From: Candidatus Endowatersipora endosymbiont of Watersipora subatra
GTDB lineage: Bacteria > Pseudomonadota > Alphaproteobacteria > Rhizobiales > Rhizobiaceae
Assembly: GCF_964026585.1 (NCBI RefSeq)
Contig: NZ_OZ032160.1
Location: 62,001 to 126,000 of the forward strand
Length of the DNA: 64,000 nt
Direction of reading: 5' to 3'
Shown here: positions 44,610 to 54,776 of the stretch, piece by piece
How the letters are laid out: each line of letters opens with the position of its first letter
Numbering within the stretch: position 1 is the stretch's first letter
Made by a program: the position numbers and the translations under genes
The notes under the pieces: generated by a model
The model's input: only the letters and a program-made list of their open reading frames with translations
Told to the model about the DNA's origin: nothing
Databases searched by the model: none

Positions 44610-45569
44610 TTATTTTCCTGGCGCGAATCCCCTAACTTCTTGATTCTCAGAGAATCGGCCCAACCGTTTAATCTCCCACTGAAGCAAGACACCGGAGTGA
44701 GAAAAAACACGCTCACGAACAGTTTCACCCAAAGTCTCAAGGTCATACCCTGTTGCAGGACCTGTATTGATCATGAAATTGCAATGCATACAACTCATCA
44801 AGGCACCGCCAATTTGAAAACCTCTTAATCCAGCCTCATCAATTAACTTCCAGGAAGAATAACTCAACGGATTTTTGAAAGTTGATCCAGCAGTTCTCTC
44901 TCTAATGGGTTGAACTGTATCACGATGCCCCTGAGCATCATTCATTTTCTTTTTTATCATCTCCTTCTCTCCCCTGATTCCTTGAAGGATCACAGAAGTA
45001 AAGATAAGATCAGAGTCTACTCCTGAATGGCGGTAGACATAGTGCATATCGGACAATGACAGCGTCACAATATTTCCCATCCTATTCACTCCCCTCACTC
45101 TAATGACTCGATCTTGAGTTTCCGAACCGTTCGCCCCAGCATTTGTTCTCAGAGCCCCTCCAATAGAGCCAGGAATTCCATAATAAAACGAAAAACCGTC
45201 AATAGAGGCTTCCAATGCGGCATACGCAACACGCTTGTTAGGAACCGCTGTCCCCACCTTAAGACTCTCATCTCCAAGTAAGTGAATCCCACCAAATCCA
45301 GAAGCGGATAAACGGATTACTACCCCTTCAATCCCTCCGTCTCGGACTAACACATTTGAACCTAAGCCAAGAACGGTTACAGGAATTTGAGAAGGTAAAA
45401 TTGTCAAAAAGACAGATAAATCTTCTTCATCTATCGGTTGAAATAACAAATCAGCGAATCCACCTACACGGAGCCACGTGACCTTTGATATCGGCACATT
45501 CAAAGTCAAAGTCCCACGAATCCCCTTCCTTCTCGAACCCAGCACATCAAGAATTTCTTGACCCATCAT
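44610..45569 (-). CDS. murB: UDP-N-acetylenolpyruvoylglucosamine reductase
   Basis: FAD enzyme that completes UDP-MurNAc. The 319-aa protein has the FAD-binding [50 protein letters not shown] and the catalytic-serine region GSTFKNP; the C-terminus [13 protein letters not shown] and [10 protein letters not shown] is complete. This is the type I (shorter) form. The ATG overlaps the murC stop by 4 bp. Confidence 0.96.
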   Translation of the reverse strand: MMGQEILDVLGSRRKGIRGTLTLNVPISKVTWLRVGGFADLLFQPIDEEDLSVFLTILPSQIPVTVLGLGSNVLVRDGGIEGVVIRLSASGFGGIHLLGDESLKVGTAVPNKRVAYAALEASIDGFSFYYGIPGSIGGALRTNAGANGSETQDRVIRVRGVNRMGNIVTLSLSDMHYVYRHSGVDSDLIFTSVILQGIRGEKEMIKKKMNDAQGHRDTVQPIRERTAGSTFKNPLSYSSWKLIDEAGLRGFQIGGALMSCMHCNFMINTGPATGYDLETLGETVRERVFSHSGVLLQWEIKRLGRFSENQEVRGFAPGK

Positions 45570-46981
45570 GAGAAAGACGCTAGCTCGTTAGGCAAGGAAT
45601 GGGCCCAAAATGTGATATCTCCTGCTCCCAAGAATATCACATAATCACCCTCTTTGGCAATGCTTGAAATAATAGGGGCAATATCTTGAGTGCCAGTGAT
45701 AAGGCGAGCATCGCGATGGCCAGCTAATTTAAGACCAGAAACCAAAGCCTCAGAATGAATACCCTCAATCGGGTTTTCCCCGGCCTCGTAAACAGGCGCG
45801 ACCAATACGGTATCAGCATCGTTGAAGCATAAACAAAAATCATCAAATAATGAATTGAGTCGTGTGTATCGATGAGGTTGTTGAATAACGATAACCCGAC
45901 TACCTTTATTAAAGCCCGCAGCCATGCGTGCCGCTTTGAGTACTGCCGCAATTTCAACAGGGTGGTGCGCATAATCATCAAAGATGCGAATTCCTTTCCA
46001 TACACCGGTCAGCGTAAATCTCCGTTCTACACCCTTAAATATTTTGAGACCGTGACGCATCGCCTCTTCTGAGATACCTAGCTGATGAGCTACGGCAATA
46101 GAAGCTGTTGCATTAGTCACATTATGGATCCCTAACATGGGTAACAAAAAGTCTTTAAAAGAGATCTCGTTATTACGTTTACGATCACGTATAATGATAT
46201 CAAAATAACAGTGTGTTTCTTCAAAGCGCACATTATGAAAGTGAACCTCCGCCCTAGGATTATGTCCATACGTAATAATTCTACGATCTTCAATATGGCG
46301 GATGAGGGATCGTACTTCAGGATTATCAATACACATCACGCCAAATCCATAAAAAGGAATTTTCTCTACAAAAAACTGAAATGCCTCTTTAGCTTTTTTA
46401 AACGTACCATAATAATCAAGATGTTCAGAATCAATATTGGTAATAATAACAACATCAGCAGGAAGTTTAAGAAATGAGCCATCGCTTTCATCAGCTTCCA
46501 CAACCATCCAGATTCCTTCTCCCATACGAGCATTAGTTCCTATAGCATTGAGAATACCACCATTGATAATGATAGGATCAAGACCACCAATTTCTAACAA
46601 CTGGCCAACCATGGATGTTGTAGTGGTTTTTCCATGTGTTCCAGCAACCACAATGGTCTGTCTAAACCGCATAAGCGCAGCAAGCATTTCTGCACGAGAA
46701 ACAATAAGAAGATGCCTCTCTTTAGCTTCGGCATACTCAGGATTCTCAGCCTTAATAGCAGTGGAGATGACAACAACTTCGCTCTCTCCAATATTTTCAG
46801 CACGATGCCCAATAGAAACTTTGATACCTTTTCCCTTCAACCGGGTTACATTTTTCCCCTCAGAGGTATCTGAACCCTGAACCGAATAGCCTAAGTTATT
46901 CAGCAGCTCAGCAATAGCACTCATGCCAATCCCACCAATGCCAATGAAATGGATAAGACCAATCTCATTTGGTATTCTCAT
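45566..46981 (-). CDS. murC: UDP-N-acetylmuramate--L-alanine ligase
   Basis: Adds the first amino acid to UDP-MurNAc. I chose ATG 46981 (471 aa, starting [20 protein letters not shown]), preceded by AAGGGA; the frame is open 11 codons further. The ATP motif is [15 protein letters not shown], followed by [25 protein letters not shown], and [10 protein letters not shown]. All Mur-ligase motifs are present. Confidence 0.97.
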   Translation of the reverse strand: MRIPNEIGLIHFIGIGGIGMSAIAELLNNLGYSVQGSDTSEGKNVTRLKGKGIKVSIGHRAENIGESEVVVISTAIKAENPEYAEAKERHLLIVSRAEMLAALMRFRQTIVVAGTHGKTTTTSMVGQLLEIGGLDPIIINGGILNAIGTNARMGEGIWMVVEADESDGSFLKLPADVVIITNIDSEHLDYYGTFKKAKEAFQFFVEKIPFYGFGVMCIDNPEVRSLIRHIEDRRIITYGHNPRAEVHFHNVRFEETHCYFDIIIRDRKRNNEISFKDFLLPMLGIHNVTNATASIAVAHQLGISEEAMRHGLKIFKGVERRFTLTGVWKGIRIFDDYAHHPVEIAAVLKAARMAAGFNKGSRVIVIQQPHRYTRLNSLFDDFCLCFNDADTVLVAPVYEAGENPIEGIHSEALVSGLKLAGHRDARLITGTQDIAPIISSIAKEGDYVIFLGAGDITFWAHSLPNELASFS

Positions 46982-47063
46982 GGAGAGGAATCCCTTAGAT
47001 TGATAGCACGTCAAGGTTTGAAAGGTTTGATACGATCATAAAAGCTCTCTTAATAGCTCGGCT

Positions 47064-48164
47064 CTAACGTCCTGCGTATTGTTCAACCATATTTGCTAAC
47101 CGTTCCGTTGCATCAGCCACGCCGCATAACCTCACCTTTTCTGCCTGTGTAGAAAGATTCTCAGGGTGGTCAATTGCTTGACTCAGTATCCTCGTAAATA
47201 CTTCTGGCAAAAAGTCCTTTTGTTGGATGATTGTTGCACCTCCAGTTTGTTCAAGATAAGCCGCATTAGCTCCTTGATCATCGTTAAGAGATTGGGCTCT
47301 AGGAAGCGGAACCAGGACACTAGGTCGACCAATAAGCGCTAGCTCTGCAACAGATGATGCCCCAGCTCGGCATAAGATTAGATGTGCACAAGCGATCCGT
47401 TCAGGCAAATTTTTAAAGAACGGAGCGACTTCCGATTGGATGCCAAGATGATCAAGTGCATACTGAACATTCTCTCTATTTTCAGGTCTTGATTGCAAAA
47501 CAACTAAAAGCTGTTTCCGCTTAGTTTCGTCTAATCCAGAAAGAGCCTCCGGCAAAAAATCTGAAAAAAATCGTGCTCCTTGACTCCCACCAAATACCAA
47601 CAACTTAAAAGGCTCATCGCTAGATGGAGGAACGAAAGGCGTTTCTGATGCAATGTGGGCACTTTCCCTTAAGGGAATACCTGTTACTATAACAGAAAGA
47701 CCATCATGAATGCATCCTGCTTTTAGATGAAAGCCTGTTGCCACAGCGGTTACCCTAGAAGCAAGAAATGTGTTGGCGCGACCCATTACCGCATTTTGCT
47801 CATGAAGGATACAAGAAATATTCATATGTGCTGCTGCCATCATGGGTGCCACTGTTGGATATCCTCCAAACCCAACAACAATATGCGGCTGTGTTTGACT
47901 AATAATGAGACGTGATTTCCAATAGCCGCTTCCTAAGCGTATTAAAGAACCTAACCCAGTCACAAGATTTTTTCCTGAAAAGGGTTCTGATGGAATGATA
48001 TGAAGATGATCAGCAGGAAAATCGTCGAGATAAGCTGCAGCCCTTAAGTCAGTTGCTAGATCAACAAACAATCCACGATTTTTTAGTTCCTGTGCCAAGG
48101 CTTGTGCAGGAAATAGGTGACCACCGGTTCCACCAGCACATAGCAAAGCTTTTACTTGACTCAT
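47064..48164 (-). CDS. murG: Lipid II synthase MurG (GlcNAc transferase)
   Basis: Transfers GlcNAc to lipid I on the inner face of the cytoplasmic membrane. From ATG 48164 the 366-aa protein starts MSQVKALLCAGGTGGHLFPA with the first glycine loop; GFGGYPTVAPMMAA, VFGGSQGARFF and RAGASSVAELALIGRPSVLVPLP follow. The frame is open to 48275, but that would overlap ftsW. The start is 7 bp after the ftsW stop. Confidence 0.96.
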   Translation of the reverse strand: MSQVKALLCAGGTGGHLFPAQALAQELKNRGLFVDLATDLRAAAYLDDFPADHLHIIPSEPFSGKNLVTGLGSLIRLGSGYWKSRLIISQTQPHIVVGFGGYPTVAPMMAAAHMNISCILHEQNAVMGRANTFLASRVTAVATGFHLKAGCIHDGLSVIVTGIPLRESAHIASETPFVPPSSDEPFKLLVFGGSQGARFFSDFLPEALSGLDETKRKQLLVVLQSRPENRENVQYALDHLGIQSEVAPFFKNLPERIACAHLILCRAGASSVAELALIGRPSVLVPLPRAQSLNDDQGANAAYLEQTGGATIIQQKDFLPEVFTRILSQAIDHPENLSTQAEKVRLCGVADATERLANMVEQYAGR

Positions 48165-48171
48165 AGCAACA

Positions 48172-49323
48172 TTAAACTGAAGGATTAGAAAAAAGACCGC
48201 AGCATAAAGGAATGCGTCTGTAGGAATCTGCACGTTTCTTCGAGAGACACAAAATGAAACCCATACCCAACGCAATCGCTAGAAGAGACGATCCCCCATA
48301 AGAAACAAAAGGAAGGGTCATCCCTTTGGCAGGCATTAAACGCAAACTCACACTCATATTGATGAGGGCCTGAAATCCAAACTGCAGAGAAAGACCTGAG
48401 AGAGCAAGCTGAACAAAATGGTCCCTCTCTTGCAGGCTATGAAATAATGAACGAAGGACAATAAAAGCAAATAGAGATACTAGGAGAATAGTCAGAAGAA
48501 TACCAAATTCTTCGACCGCTACGGAAAAAACAAAATCCGTATGACAATCGGGCAAATTGTTTTTTGTGATTCCCTCACCAGGTCCAAGACCAAACCATCC
48601 ACCATTAACAACGGCTTCAAGAGCTCTTTGAACCTGATAATTATCCCCTGTCCCAATTAAAAAGAGATCAATTCGACGAGAAACATGATTGAAAGAAAAA
48701 TACGCGATCACCAAACTACAAGCACCAAATCCTAACAAAGTTAGGATCACCATCCAAGGTATACCGGCCATAAAAAATAGACTGATCCATATACCACCCA
48801 AAAGTACAGCCTGACCGAAGTCAGGCTGGATAATCAGCAAAACAATGCAAAGACCCAATAATCCGATAGAAATTGTATAGCAAGGTATGTCTGGCCGCTT
48901 TACACTTTCAGAAAACAGCCAAGAATTCACAATGACAAAAACTGGTTTTAAAAATTCTGAAGGCTGTAAAAGAAAAGAACCGATTGATAACCAACGTGTT
49001 GAGCCTTTAGCAGAAAACCCTATCAAGGGTAAACACAACATTGAAAGGATCAAGATCCCAAATAACCAAAATGAAAAGCGACGCATGTCCTTGATGTCCA
49101 AGAAGGAGATTCCTATCATAAGAATCATTGCAGGAAACAAAAATAGCATATGTCGCTTAACAAAATGAAAAGTATCAATCGCGAGTCGATTAGCAATCGG
49201 AGGAGTAGACGAAAATGAAAGTAGAAGACCTATGGCCATTAGAAAGAGAGATGCGGCTAAAAGTAATTTATCGACACTCCACCACCAATCCGAAAAGAGA
49301 CCTCTTTTAGCACGTGAGATCAT
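48172..49323 (-). CDS. ftsW: Septal peptidoglycan polymerase FtsW (SEDS family)
   Basis: Integral membrane glycosyltransferase that polymerises lipid II at the septum with FtsI. The 383-aa protein has about ten hydrophobic segments and the SEDS hallmarks: QPDFGQAVLL with the catalytic Asp, GGWFGLGPGEGITK, LPDCHTDFVFSVAVEEFG and LPFVSYGGSSLLA. It lies between murD and murG. Confidence 0.96.
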   Translation of the reverse strand: MISRAKRGLFSDWWWSVDKLLLAASLFLMAIGLLLSFSSTPPIANRLAIDTFHFVKRHMLFLFPAMILMIGISFLDIKDMRRFSFWLFGILILSMLCLPLIGFSAKGSTRWLSIGSFLLQPSEFLKPVFVIVNSWLFSESVKRPDIPCYTISIGLLGLCIVLLIIQPDFGQAVLLGGIWISLFFMAGIPWMVILTLLGFGACSLVIAYFSFNHVSRRIDLFLIGTGDNYQVQRALEAVVNGGWFGLGPGEGITKNNLPDCHTDFVFSVAVEEFGILLTILLVSLFAFIVLRSLFHSLQERDHFVQLALSGLSLQFGFQALINMSVSLRLMPAKGMTLPFVSYGGSSLLAIALGMGFILCLSKKRADSYRRIPLCCGLFSNPSV

Positions 49324-49333
49324 ATTGAAAAAT

Positions 49334-50719
49334 CTACCTTAAATCATCTAAAGGATCGAGGGCTTTAACTGCATTCTTAAATGATTCACCTCGTTCCTCA
49401 AAATTCGAAAATTGATCAAAGCTAGCCGCAGCAGGCGATAGCAAGACGACTGGACTTTTACCGAGTTGACGAGCATCCCAAGCGGCATGGTTAACGGCTT
49501 CTTTCAATGTATTAGATATCTCATAAGGAACCTTATCACCTAATTGTACCGAAAAGAGTTTTGCATCTTTTCCTATAAGATAAGCCTTTTCCACATGAGA
49601 TAACGATCTCAATAAAGTAGCAGAAATGCCAATATCTTTTATCATTCCACCTGCAATCCAGAACACGTTCTCAAAACTTGAAAGAGCAGCAGCAGCAGCA
49701 TCCGCATTTGTTGCTTTAGAATCATTGACAAATAAAACTCCATCTAAAAGCCTCACCTGTTCCAGGCGGTGAGAAAGACCTGAAAAACTGATCATCGCTA
49801 TTTGTATTTCAACTTTTGAGACTCCCAAACTCTGACAAACGGCAATAGCTGCTGCTGCATTTTGCATGTTATGTTTTCCTCTCAACGATCCAATGTTGCT
49901 AAGATCAGCGATTCGCCTTCCTTTCTGATCCCAAATATAAGGCGATTCATAGTTGTAATGAGCATCTTTATGCTCGCCAATCGTAAGAAGAGATTTGGAG
50001 GACAAGGCAATTGCATTAGCAATCTTGCGGCAAGAGTCACTATCAATTGAGATGATAGCAATGTCACTTTTCTTAACAAGTTGCTCCTTAACCGCCACAT
50101 AATTTTCGATCGTTCCATGCCGGTCAATATGATCAGTCGACAGATTGAGCAAAACACCCACATTAGGTCGCAATGAAGGTGCTAAATCAATTTGATAAGA
50201 AGAGCATTCAATAATATAAACCTGATCGATTGAACCTAAAGAAGGCGGTGCTAAATCTAAGACAGCTCGCCCAATATTTCCCCCCATCTGAACATCCCAG
50301 CCCCTAACACTGAGGATATGAGCAATCAGCGCAGTTGTTGTCGATTTTCCATTCGTCCCCGTGATCGCAACAACAGGAACTGTGCTTTTTTCTGCTAACA
50401 TTTGTCGATAAAAAAGCTCAATATCACCAATAACCTCAACTCCTGCCCTTCCTGCATATTCAACGCTCCAGTGAGGGTGAGGATGGGTTAACGGAACACC
50501 AGGAGTCAAAACCAAGGCTGATACATCTTGCCAATGGATATCTCTGAGATTACCAATCGGAATCCCTAACTTAGAGGCTTTCTCAACAACAGTATAATTA
50601 TCATCAAAAGCAATAACATCGGCACCGCCAGAAATTAAGGCATGAGCAGTTATCAATCCCGAATGACCTAGACCAAACAAGGCAATTTGTTTTCCAGAAA
50701 ACAAAGATATTGGAATCAA
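49334..50719 (-). CDS. murD: UDP-N-acetylmuramoyl-L-alanine--D-glutamate ligase
   Basis: Adds D-Glu to UDP-MurNAc-L-Ala. The 461-aa protein has the N-terminal Rossmann domain (IALFGLGHSGLITAHAL), the P-loop AITGTNGKSTTTALIAHIL, QIDLAPSLRPNVGVLLNLSTDHIDRHG in parts, GLSHRLEQV and NDSKATNADAA. It is complete and follows mraY by 6 bp. Confidence 0.96.
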   Translation of the reverse strand: MIPISLFSGKQIALFGLGHSGLITAHALISGGADVIAFDDNYTVVEKASKLGIPIGNLRDIHWQDVSALVLTPGVPLTHPHPHWSVEYAGRAGVEVIGDIELFYRQMLAEKSTVPVVAITGTNGKSTTTALIAHILSVRGWDVQMGGNIGRAVLDLAPPSLGSIDQVYIIECSSYQIDLAPSLRPNVGVLLNLSTDHIDRHGTIENYVAVKEQLVKKSDIAIISIDSDSCRKIANAIALSSKSLLTIGEHKDAHYNYESPYIWDQKGRRIADLSNIGSLRGKHNMQNAAAAIAVCQSLGVSKVEIQIAMISFSGLSHRLEQVRLLDGVLFVNDSKATNADAAAAALSSFENVFWIAGGMIKDIGISATLLRSLSHVEKAYLIGKDAKLFSVQLGDKVPYEISNTLKEAVNHAAWDARQLGKSPVVLLSPAAASFDQFSNFEERGESFKNAVKALDPLDDLR

Positions 50720-50725
50720 AAGAGC

Positions 50726-51817
50726 TTACCGTAGTCTGAGTATGGAAAGACCAAGAAAAAAAAATAACACTGAAACGATCCAGAACCGTATCACCACCTG
50801 ACTTTCTTTCCAGCCAAGCTGTTCAAAATGATGATGGATTGGTGCCATCCTAAAGAGCCGTTTTCCTGTGAGTTTGAACGATGCCACTTGAATAATCACT
50901 GATATGGTTTCGATCACAAAAAGGCCACCAACAATGAAAAAAATGATCTCATGTCTCATGGAGACAGCAAGTGTTCCTAACATACCGCCTAACGCAAGTG
51001 AACCTGTATCTCCCATAAAAATGGTAGCAGGAGGGGCGTTAAACCATAAAAAACCTAAACCAGTACCAATAGCAGCAGCACAAATGATCGACAACTCCCC
51101 AGTACCAACCGAAAAATGAATGTTCAAATAGTCAGAAAACACCTGATAATCTGATAGATAGGCAAGTGCTCCCAAAGAAAAAGCAGCAATCATAACTGGA
51201 ACAATAGCTAATCCATCGAGACCATCAGTCAAATTGACCGCATTCCCAGATGCTACAATGACAAAGCATCCCCAAGGAATAAAGATAAGGTATTTAAAGA
51301 AAGGAAAAGTAACAGTTCTTGATAGATCCACACTTTCTGTTAGATAATGTGACGGATGAGTTCGCATCAGAACATAAACAGCAATACCCCCAATAATAAA
51401 TTCTAAAATCAGCCTTATTCGCCTCGAAAACCCTTTTTCTGTTGACTTGATAACTTTTAGATAATCATCGTAAAATCCGATCATCCCAAAAAGAACAGTA
51501 ACCGCTAAGACGGTCCAAACCAATACACTCAGAAGGTTTGCCCATAGTAAAGTGGTCATAACAATACCTGATAAAATCATCATCCCCCCCATCGTAGGAG
51601 TTCCTATCTTTTTTAAATGTGTCGCAGGACCATCTGGTCTAATTGGTTGACCTTTCTTTTGCCGATCCCGTAAGAGTTGGATGATTCGGGGACCCAAAAG
51701 AAAAAGGATTAAAACTGATGTAAAAAAGGCTCCTCCTGTTCGAAAAGTGATATCTTGAAAACGATTCAAAACAGGTAAAGAAAAAGCATCACCAAAATTA
51801 GACAAATAATAAAGCAC
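50726..51817 (-). CDS. mraY: Phospho-N-acetylmuramoyl-pentapeptide transferase
   Basis: Makes lipid I from UDP-MurNAc-pentapeptide and undecaprenyl phosphate. I chose GTG 51817 (363 aa, starting with LYYLSNFGD after the initiator), 8 nt after a strong GGAGG; the frame is open 11 codons upstream but without an SD. The catalytic-site motifs [32 protein letters not shown] and the HHHFE motif near the end are intact, with about ten membrane segments. Confidence 0.96.
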   Translation of the reverse strand: MLYYLSNFGDAFSLPVLNRFQDITFRTGGAFFTSVLILFLLGPRIIQLLRDRQKKGQPIRPDGPATHLKKIGTPTMGGMMILSGIVMTTLLWANLLSVLVWTVLAVTVLFGMIGFYDDYLKVIKSTEKGFSRRIRLILEFIIGGIAVYVLMRTHPSHYLTESVDLSRTVTFPFFKYLIFIPWGCFVIVASGNAVNLTDGLDGLAIVPVMIAAFSLGALAYLSDYQVFSDYLNIHFSVGTGELSIICAAAIGTGLGFLWFNAPPATIFMGDTGSLALGGMLGTLAVSMRHEIIFFIVGGLFVIETISVIIQVASFKLTGKRLFRMAPIHHHFEQLGWKESQVVIRFWIVSVLFFFLGLSILRLR

Positions 51818-51878
51818 TATTGATTCCTCCGAGACAACGATCAATTCCAAACCCCAAGCAGAAATTTATATTTCTAGC

Positions 51879-53306
51879 CTATTCGTCGTTGTTAGCTTCT
51901 TGATGATTGTATAAGAGCGCATCAACTAAAAGGGAAAATCTCATTCCTAAAGATGCTTTGACCATCAGGACATCATCAGAATGAATCTCAACACGTACAA
52001 GAGTTATGACACATTCAATTTTCTCTACATGCTTACAGGAAATTTTTCCTTGCAGAGAATCACGAAGTACTCTCATCTTCGATCCAACAAGAAATACCTT
52101 GTCAATCAGATTTTCTTGAACAGAAACAGCTAAATCAGCATGAAATTGAGAGGAATGAGGGCCCAGTTCCAGCATATCACCTAATATAGCAATTCGTCTC
52201 CCACTGTTTTTCGGTTTCAACAATCCTAGCAATTTAAGTGCGGACTGCATGCTAGCAGGGTTCGCATTATAACTTTCATCGATGAGAATAAAACTCTTGT
52301 CTTTATAATCAATTGGGTACCGTTTCCCTCTCCCCTTAAGTGCAGTAAAATGAGACAGCGCAAGAGTTGCCTGAGATAAATCAGCACCTAAAAATTTTAC
52401 AGTAGCCAGGACAGCGAGTATATTTTGAATAAAATGGCGCCCTGGACTGCCCACTTTCAATGCTATTTTTTCTCCTAAAATAGAGGCTGTGAGGTAAGAA
52501 TACTCCTCTTGGAGAACAATTTGGATCGCCCTTGAATCTGATTTCTCTGATTCCCCGAATGTAACAATATTTTCAATACCTCGACTCCGCGCAATCTCGG
52601 ATAACATCGAGAATCTCTCGTCATCACGATTCAGAAGAACAGTTCCACCACTTATCAGACCGTCAAAAATTTCGGCCTTTGCAAAAGAAATATCATCGAT
52701 ACTTTCAAAAGCACCGAGATGAGCCGCCTCAACATTGGTTATGATCGCAAGATGAGGCTGAACCCGTTTTACTAATTCCCCAATTTCACCAGGACCATTC
52801 ATTCCTATTTCAAAGATACCGTATTTAGTATCCCTTGGCATTCTTGCTAATGTTAATAGCACTCCCCAATGATTATTATAAGACTCTACAGAAGAATGTG
52901 TTGGCCCATTCGGTGAAAAAGCTGCTTTTAGCGCTTCTTTTGTTGTTGTTTTACCTACGCTACCGGTAACAGCTATAATCTTTCCAACCATCCTGGCACG
53001 TGATATTTTTCCTAGTTCTTCTAACGCCTGCGAAACATCCTGGACAACGATAAAATTACCTCTTTCACCGATTAAACTATCGATTTTTTCTTCGGATACG
53101 CAAGACGCGGCAGCCCCTCTAGCAACTGCCTTTGCAATAAAATCATGACCATCGAGTGAATCACCGCGAACAGCAAAATACAAGTCACCATATTTTAATG
53201 TCCTTGTATCTATAGAAACGCCGTTAACACCTAAAAACCAAGATCCAATCAATCGTCCACCAGTAATTTTCAAGAGTTCCGGTAAGGTCCAAAGAAGATC
53301 GCTCAT
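51879..53306 (-). CDS. murF: UDP-MurNAc-tripeptide--D-Ala-D-Ala ligase
   Basis: Adds D-Ala-D-Ala to complete the pentapeptide. The 475-aa protein has the P-loop AVTGSVGKTTTKEAL, the ESYNNHWGVLLTLARMP block, FEIGMNGPGEIGEL, NVEAAHLGAFES and ILIDESYNANPASM. The ATG overlaps the murE stop by one base (TAATG). Confidence 0.96.
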   Translation of the reverse strand: MSDLLWTLPELLKITGGRLIGSWFLGVNGVSIDTRTLKYGDLYFAVRGDSLDGHDFIAKAVARGAAASCVSEEKIDSLIGERGNFIVVQDVSQALEELGKISRARMVGKIIAVTGSVGKTTTKEALKAAFSPNGPTHSSVESYNNHWGVLLTLARMPRDTKYGIFEIGMNGPGEIGELVKRVQPHLAIITNVEAAHLGAFESIDDISFAKAEIFDGLISGGTVLLNRDDERFSMLSEIARSRGIENIVTFGESEKSDSRAIQIVLQEEYSYLTASILGEKIALKVGSPGRHFIQNILAVLATVKFLGADLSQATLALSHFTALKGRGKRYPIDYKDKSFILIDESYNANPASMQSALKLLGLLKPKNSGRRIAILGDMLELGPHSSQFHADLAVSVQENLIDKVFLVGSKMRVLRDSLQGKISCKHVEKIECVITLVRVEIHSDDVLMVKASLGMRFSLLVDALLYNHQEANNDE

Positions 53307-54769
53307 TATGAAGTATGCAACGCCTCTTCAAGCACTTGGCAATCAGAGAATGGGACTGTGATTTCACCCACAATTTGCCCGTTCTCATGTCCCTTTCCTA
53401 CCACAATGAGACAATCGCCAGCCCTTAGCATGGATACAGCTACATGAATTGCTTTTCGCCTGTCAGCTATTTCAATCGCCTTAGGAGCTCTTCGTATAAT
53501 GGAATGACGAATCTTAGCAGGGTCTTCATCGCGTGGATTATCATCGGTCACAATTACCCGATCTGCCATTCTTTCAGCAATTTCTCCCATTACAGCACGC
53601 TTCCCTTTATCTCGATTACCACCACAACCAAATACAAGAGTTAATTTGCCAGTTGTATAGGGACGAAGAACTTCTAGAACTTTTTGAAGTGCATCAGGTT
53701 TATGAGCATAATCGACATAAACCGGAACTCCATCACTTGATTGACCAATCAGCTGAAGGCGACCCGGAGCACTTTTCAAAAATTCTAAGGATGAAAATAC
53801 AGCACTTGCATCAACATCTATACCTGTACTGAATGCCATGGCTGCAGCAATCAAAGCATTTGTTAGCTGAAATTCACCTGCTATTGGTAGCTCTACGATA
53901 TAACTCAATCCATCGAATTCAATTTCTGCAATCTGCGAAAAACGGTTTTGTTTAACTCGTTTCAACGATAAAAAAGAACCATGACGCCCAACGGTTCTCA
54001 CATCAAGCTTGCGAGCAAGAGCACAATCAATAGCTGCATGGCTGTAAGCATCATCAGAAAAAATGACAGCGGGTTGATCTTGATCAAGCAAATCATTAAA
54101 CAAAATAAGTTTAGCGGCTAGATAATCGTCCATATTAAGATGATAATCCATATGATCACGCCCCAAATTAGTAAATCCACCAACAGTCAGTCGTACACCG
54201 TCCAACCGACGTTGACTCAATCCATGACTGGAAGCTTCTATCGAACAATGAGTCACCCCTTCTCTTGAAAGAGTAGTCAGAAGCTGATGCAAAAAAACAG
54301 GATCGGGAGTCGTAAGAGGGCTATCAATATTATGAATATAGCCACCAGCTTTTTCCACGCCAATCGTTCCTATCATCGCAGATTCATAACCCAAAAAATG
54401 CCAAATCTGGCGTAAAAAAGAGGCGACAGATGTCTTACCAGCGGTTCCTGTTACTGCTGCTATAGTTGGAGGTTGCTCTGGATAAAACCTCGATGATAGA
54501 AGAGAGAGCGCCCGACGGGGACTTTCTGAACGTAAAATTGGTCCAAAATAACCTAAGATATCAGTCTTTTTTTCTGCAATCACGGCCACAGCGCCGGATG
54601 CAACAGCATTTTTTATAAAATTCGAACCATCAACTGTTGAACCTTTCAGAGCTGCGAAAATATGACCCGAAAGAATTGTGCGTGAATCTGATGAAATCCC
54701 AGAAACCGGTATCGAACGATATTCCGGATCGACCTTAAGACAATCCATGGTCAGATCTCCAAGTCTCAT
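53306..54769 (-). CDS. murE: UDP-MurNAc-L-Ala-D-Glu--meso-DAP ligase
   Basis: Adds the third residue of the stem peptide. The 487-aa protein has the P-loop AVTGTAGKTSVASFLRQIW, SIEASSHGLSQRRLDGV, NLGRDHMDYH and VYVDYAHKPDALQKVLEVL. The substrate-selecting motif is DNPR (VTDDNPRDEDP), which marks meso-diaminopimelate rather than lysine use. It follows ftsI by 7 bp. Confidence 0.96.
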   Translation of the reverse strand: MRLGDLTMDCLKVDPEYRSIPVSGISSDSRTILSGHIFAALKGSTVDGSNFIKNAVASGAVAVIAEKKTDILGYFGPILRSESPRRALSLLSSRFYPEQPPTIAAVTGTAGKTSVASFLRQIWHFLGYESAMIGTIGVEKAGGYIHNIDSPLTTPDPVFLHQLLTTLSREGVTHCSIEASSHGLSQRRLDGVRLTVGGFTNLGRDHMDYHLNMDDYLAAKLILFNDLLDQDQPAVIFSDDAYSHAAIDCALARKLDVRTVGRHGSFLSLKRVKQNRFSQIAEIEFDGLSYIVELPIAGEFQLTNALIAAAMAFSTGIDVDASAVFSSLEFLKSAPGRLQLIGQSSDGVPVYVDYAHKPDALQKVLEVLRPYTTGKLTLVFGCGGNRDKGKRAVMGEIAERMADRVIVTDDNPRDEDPAKIRHSIIRRAPKAIEIADRRKAIHVAVSMLRAGDCLIVVGKGHENGQIVGEITVPFSDCQVLEEALHTS

Positions 54770-54776
54770 GAACCAG

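Noticed and set aside
46437..46880. 147-codon plus-strand frame
   Set aside because: Antisense shadow inside murC.
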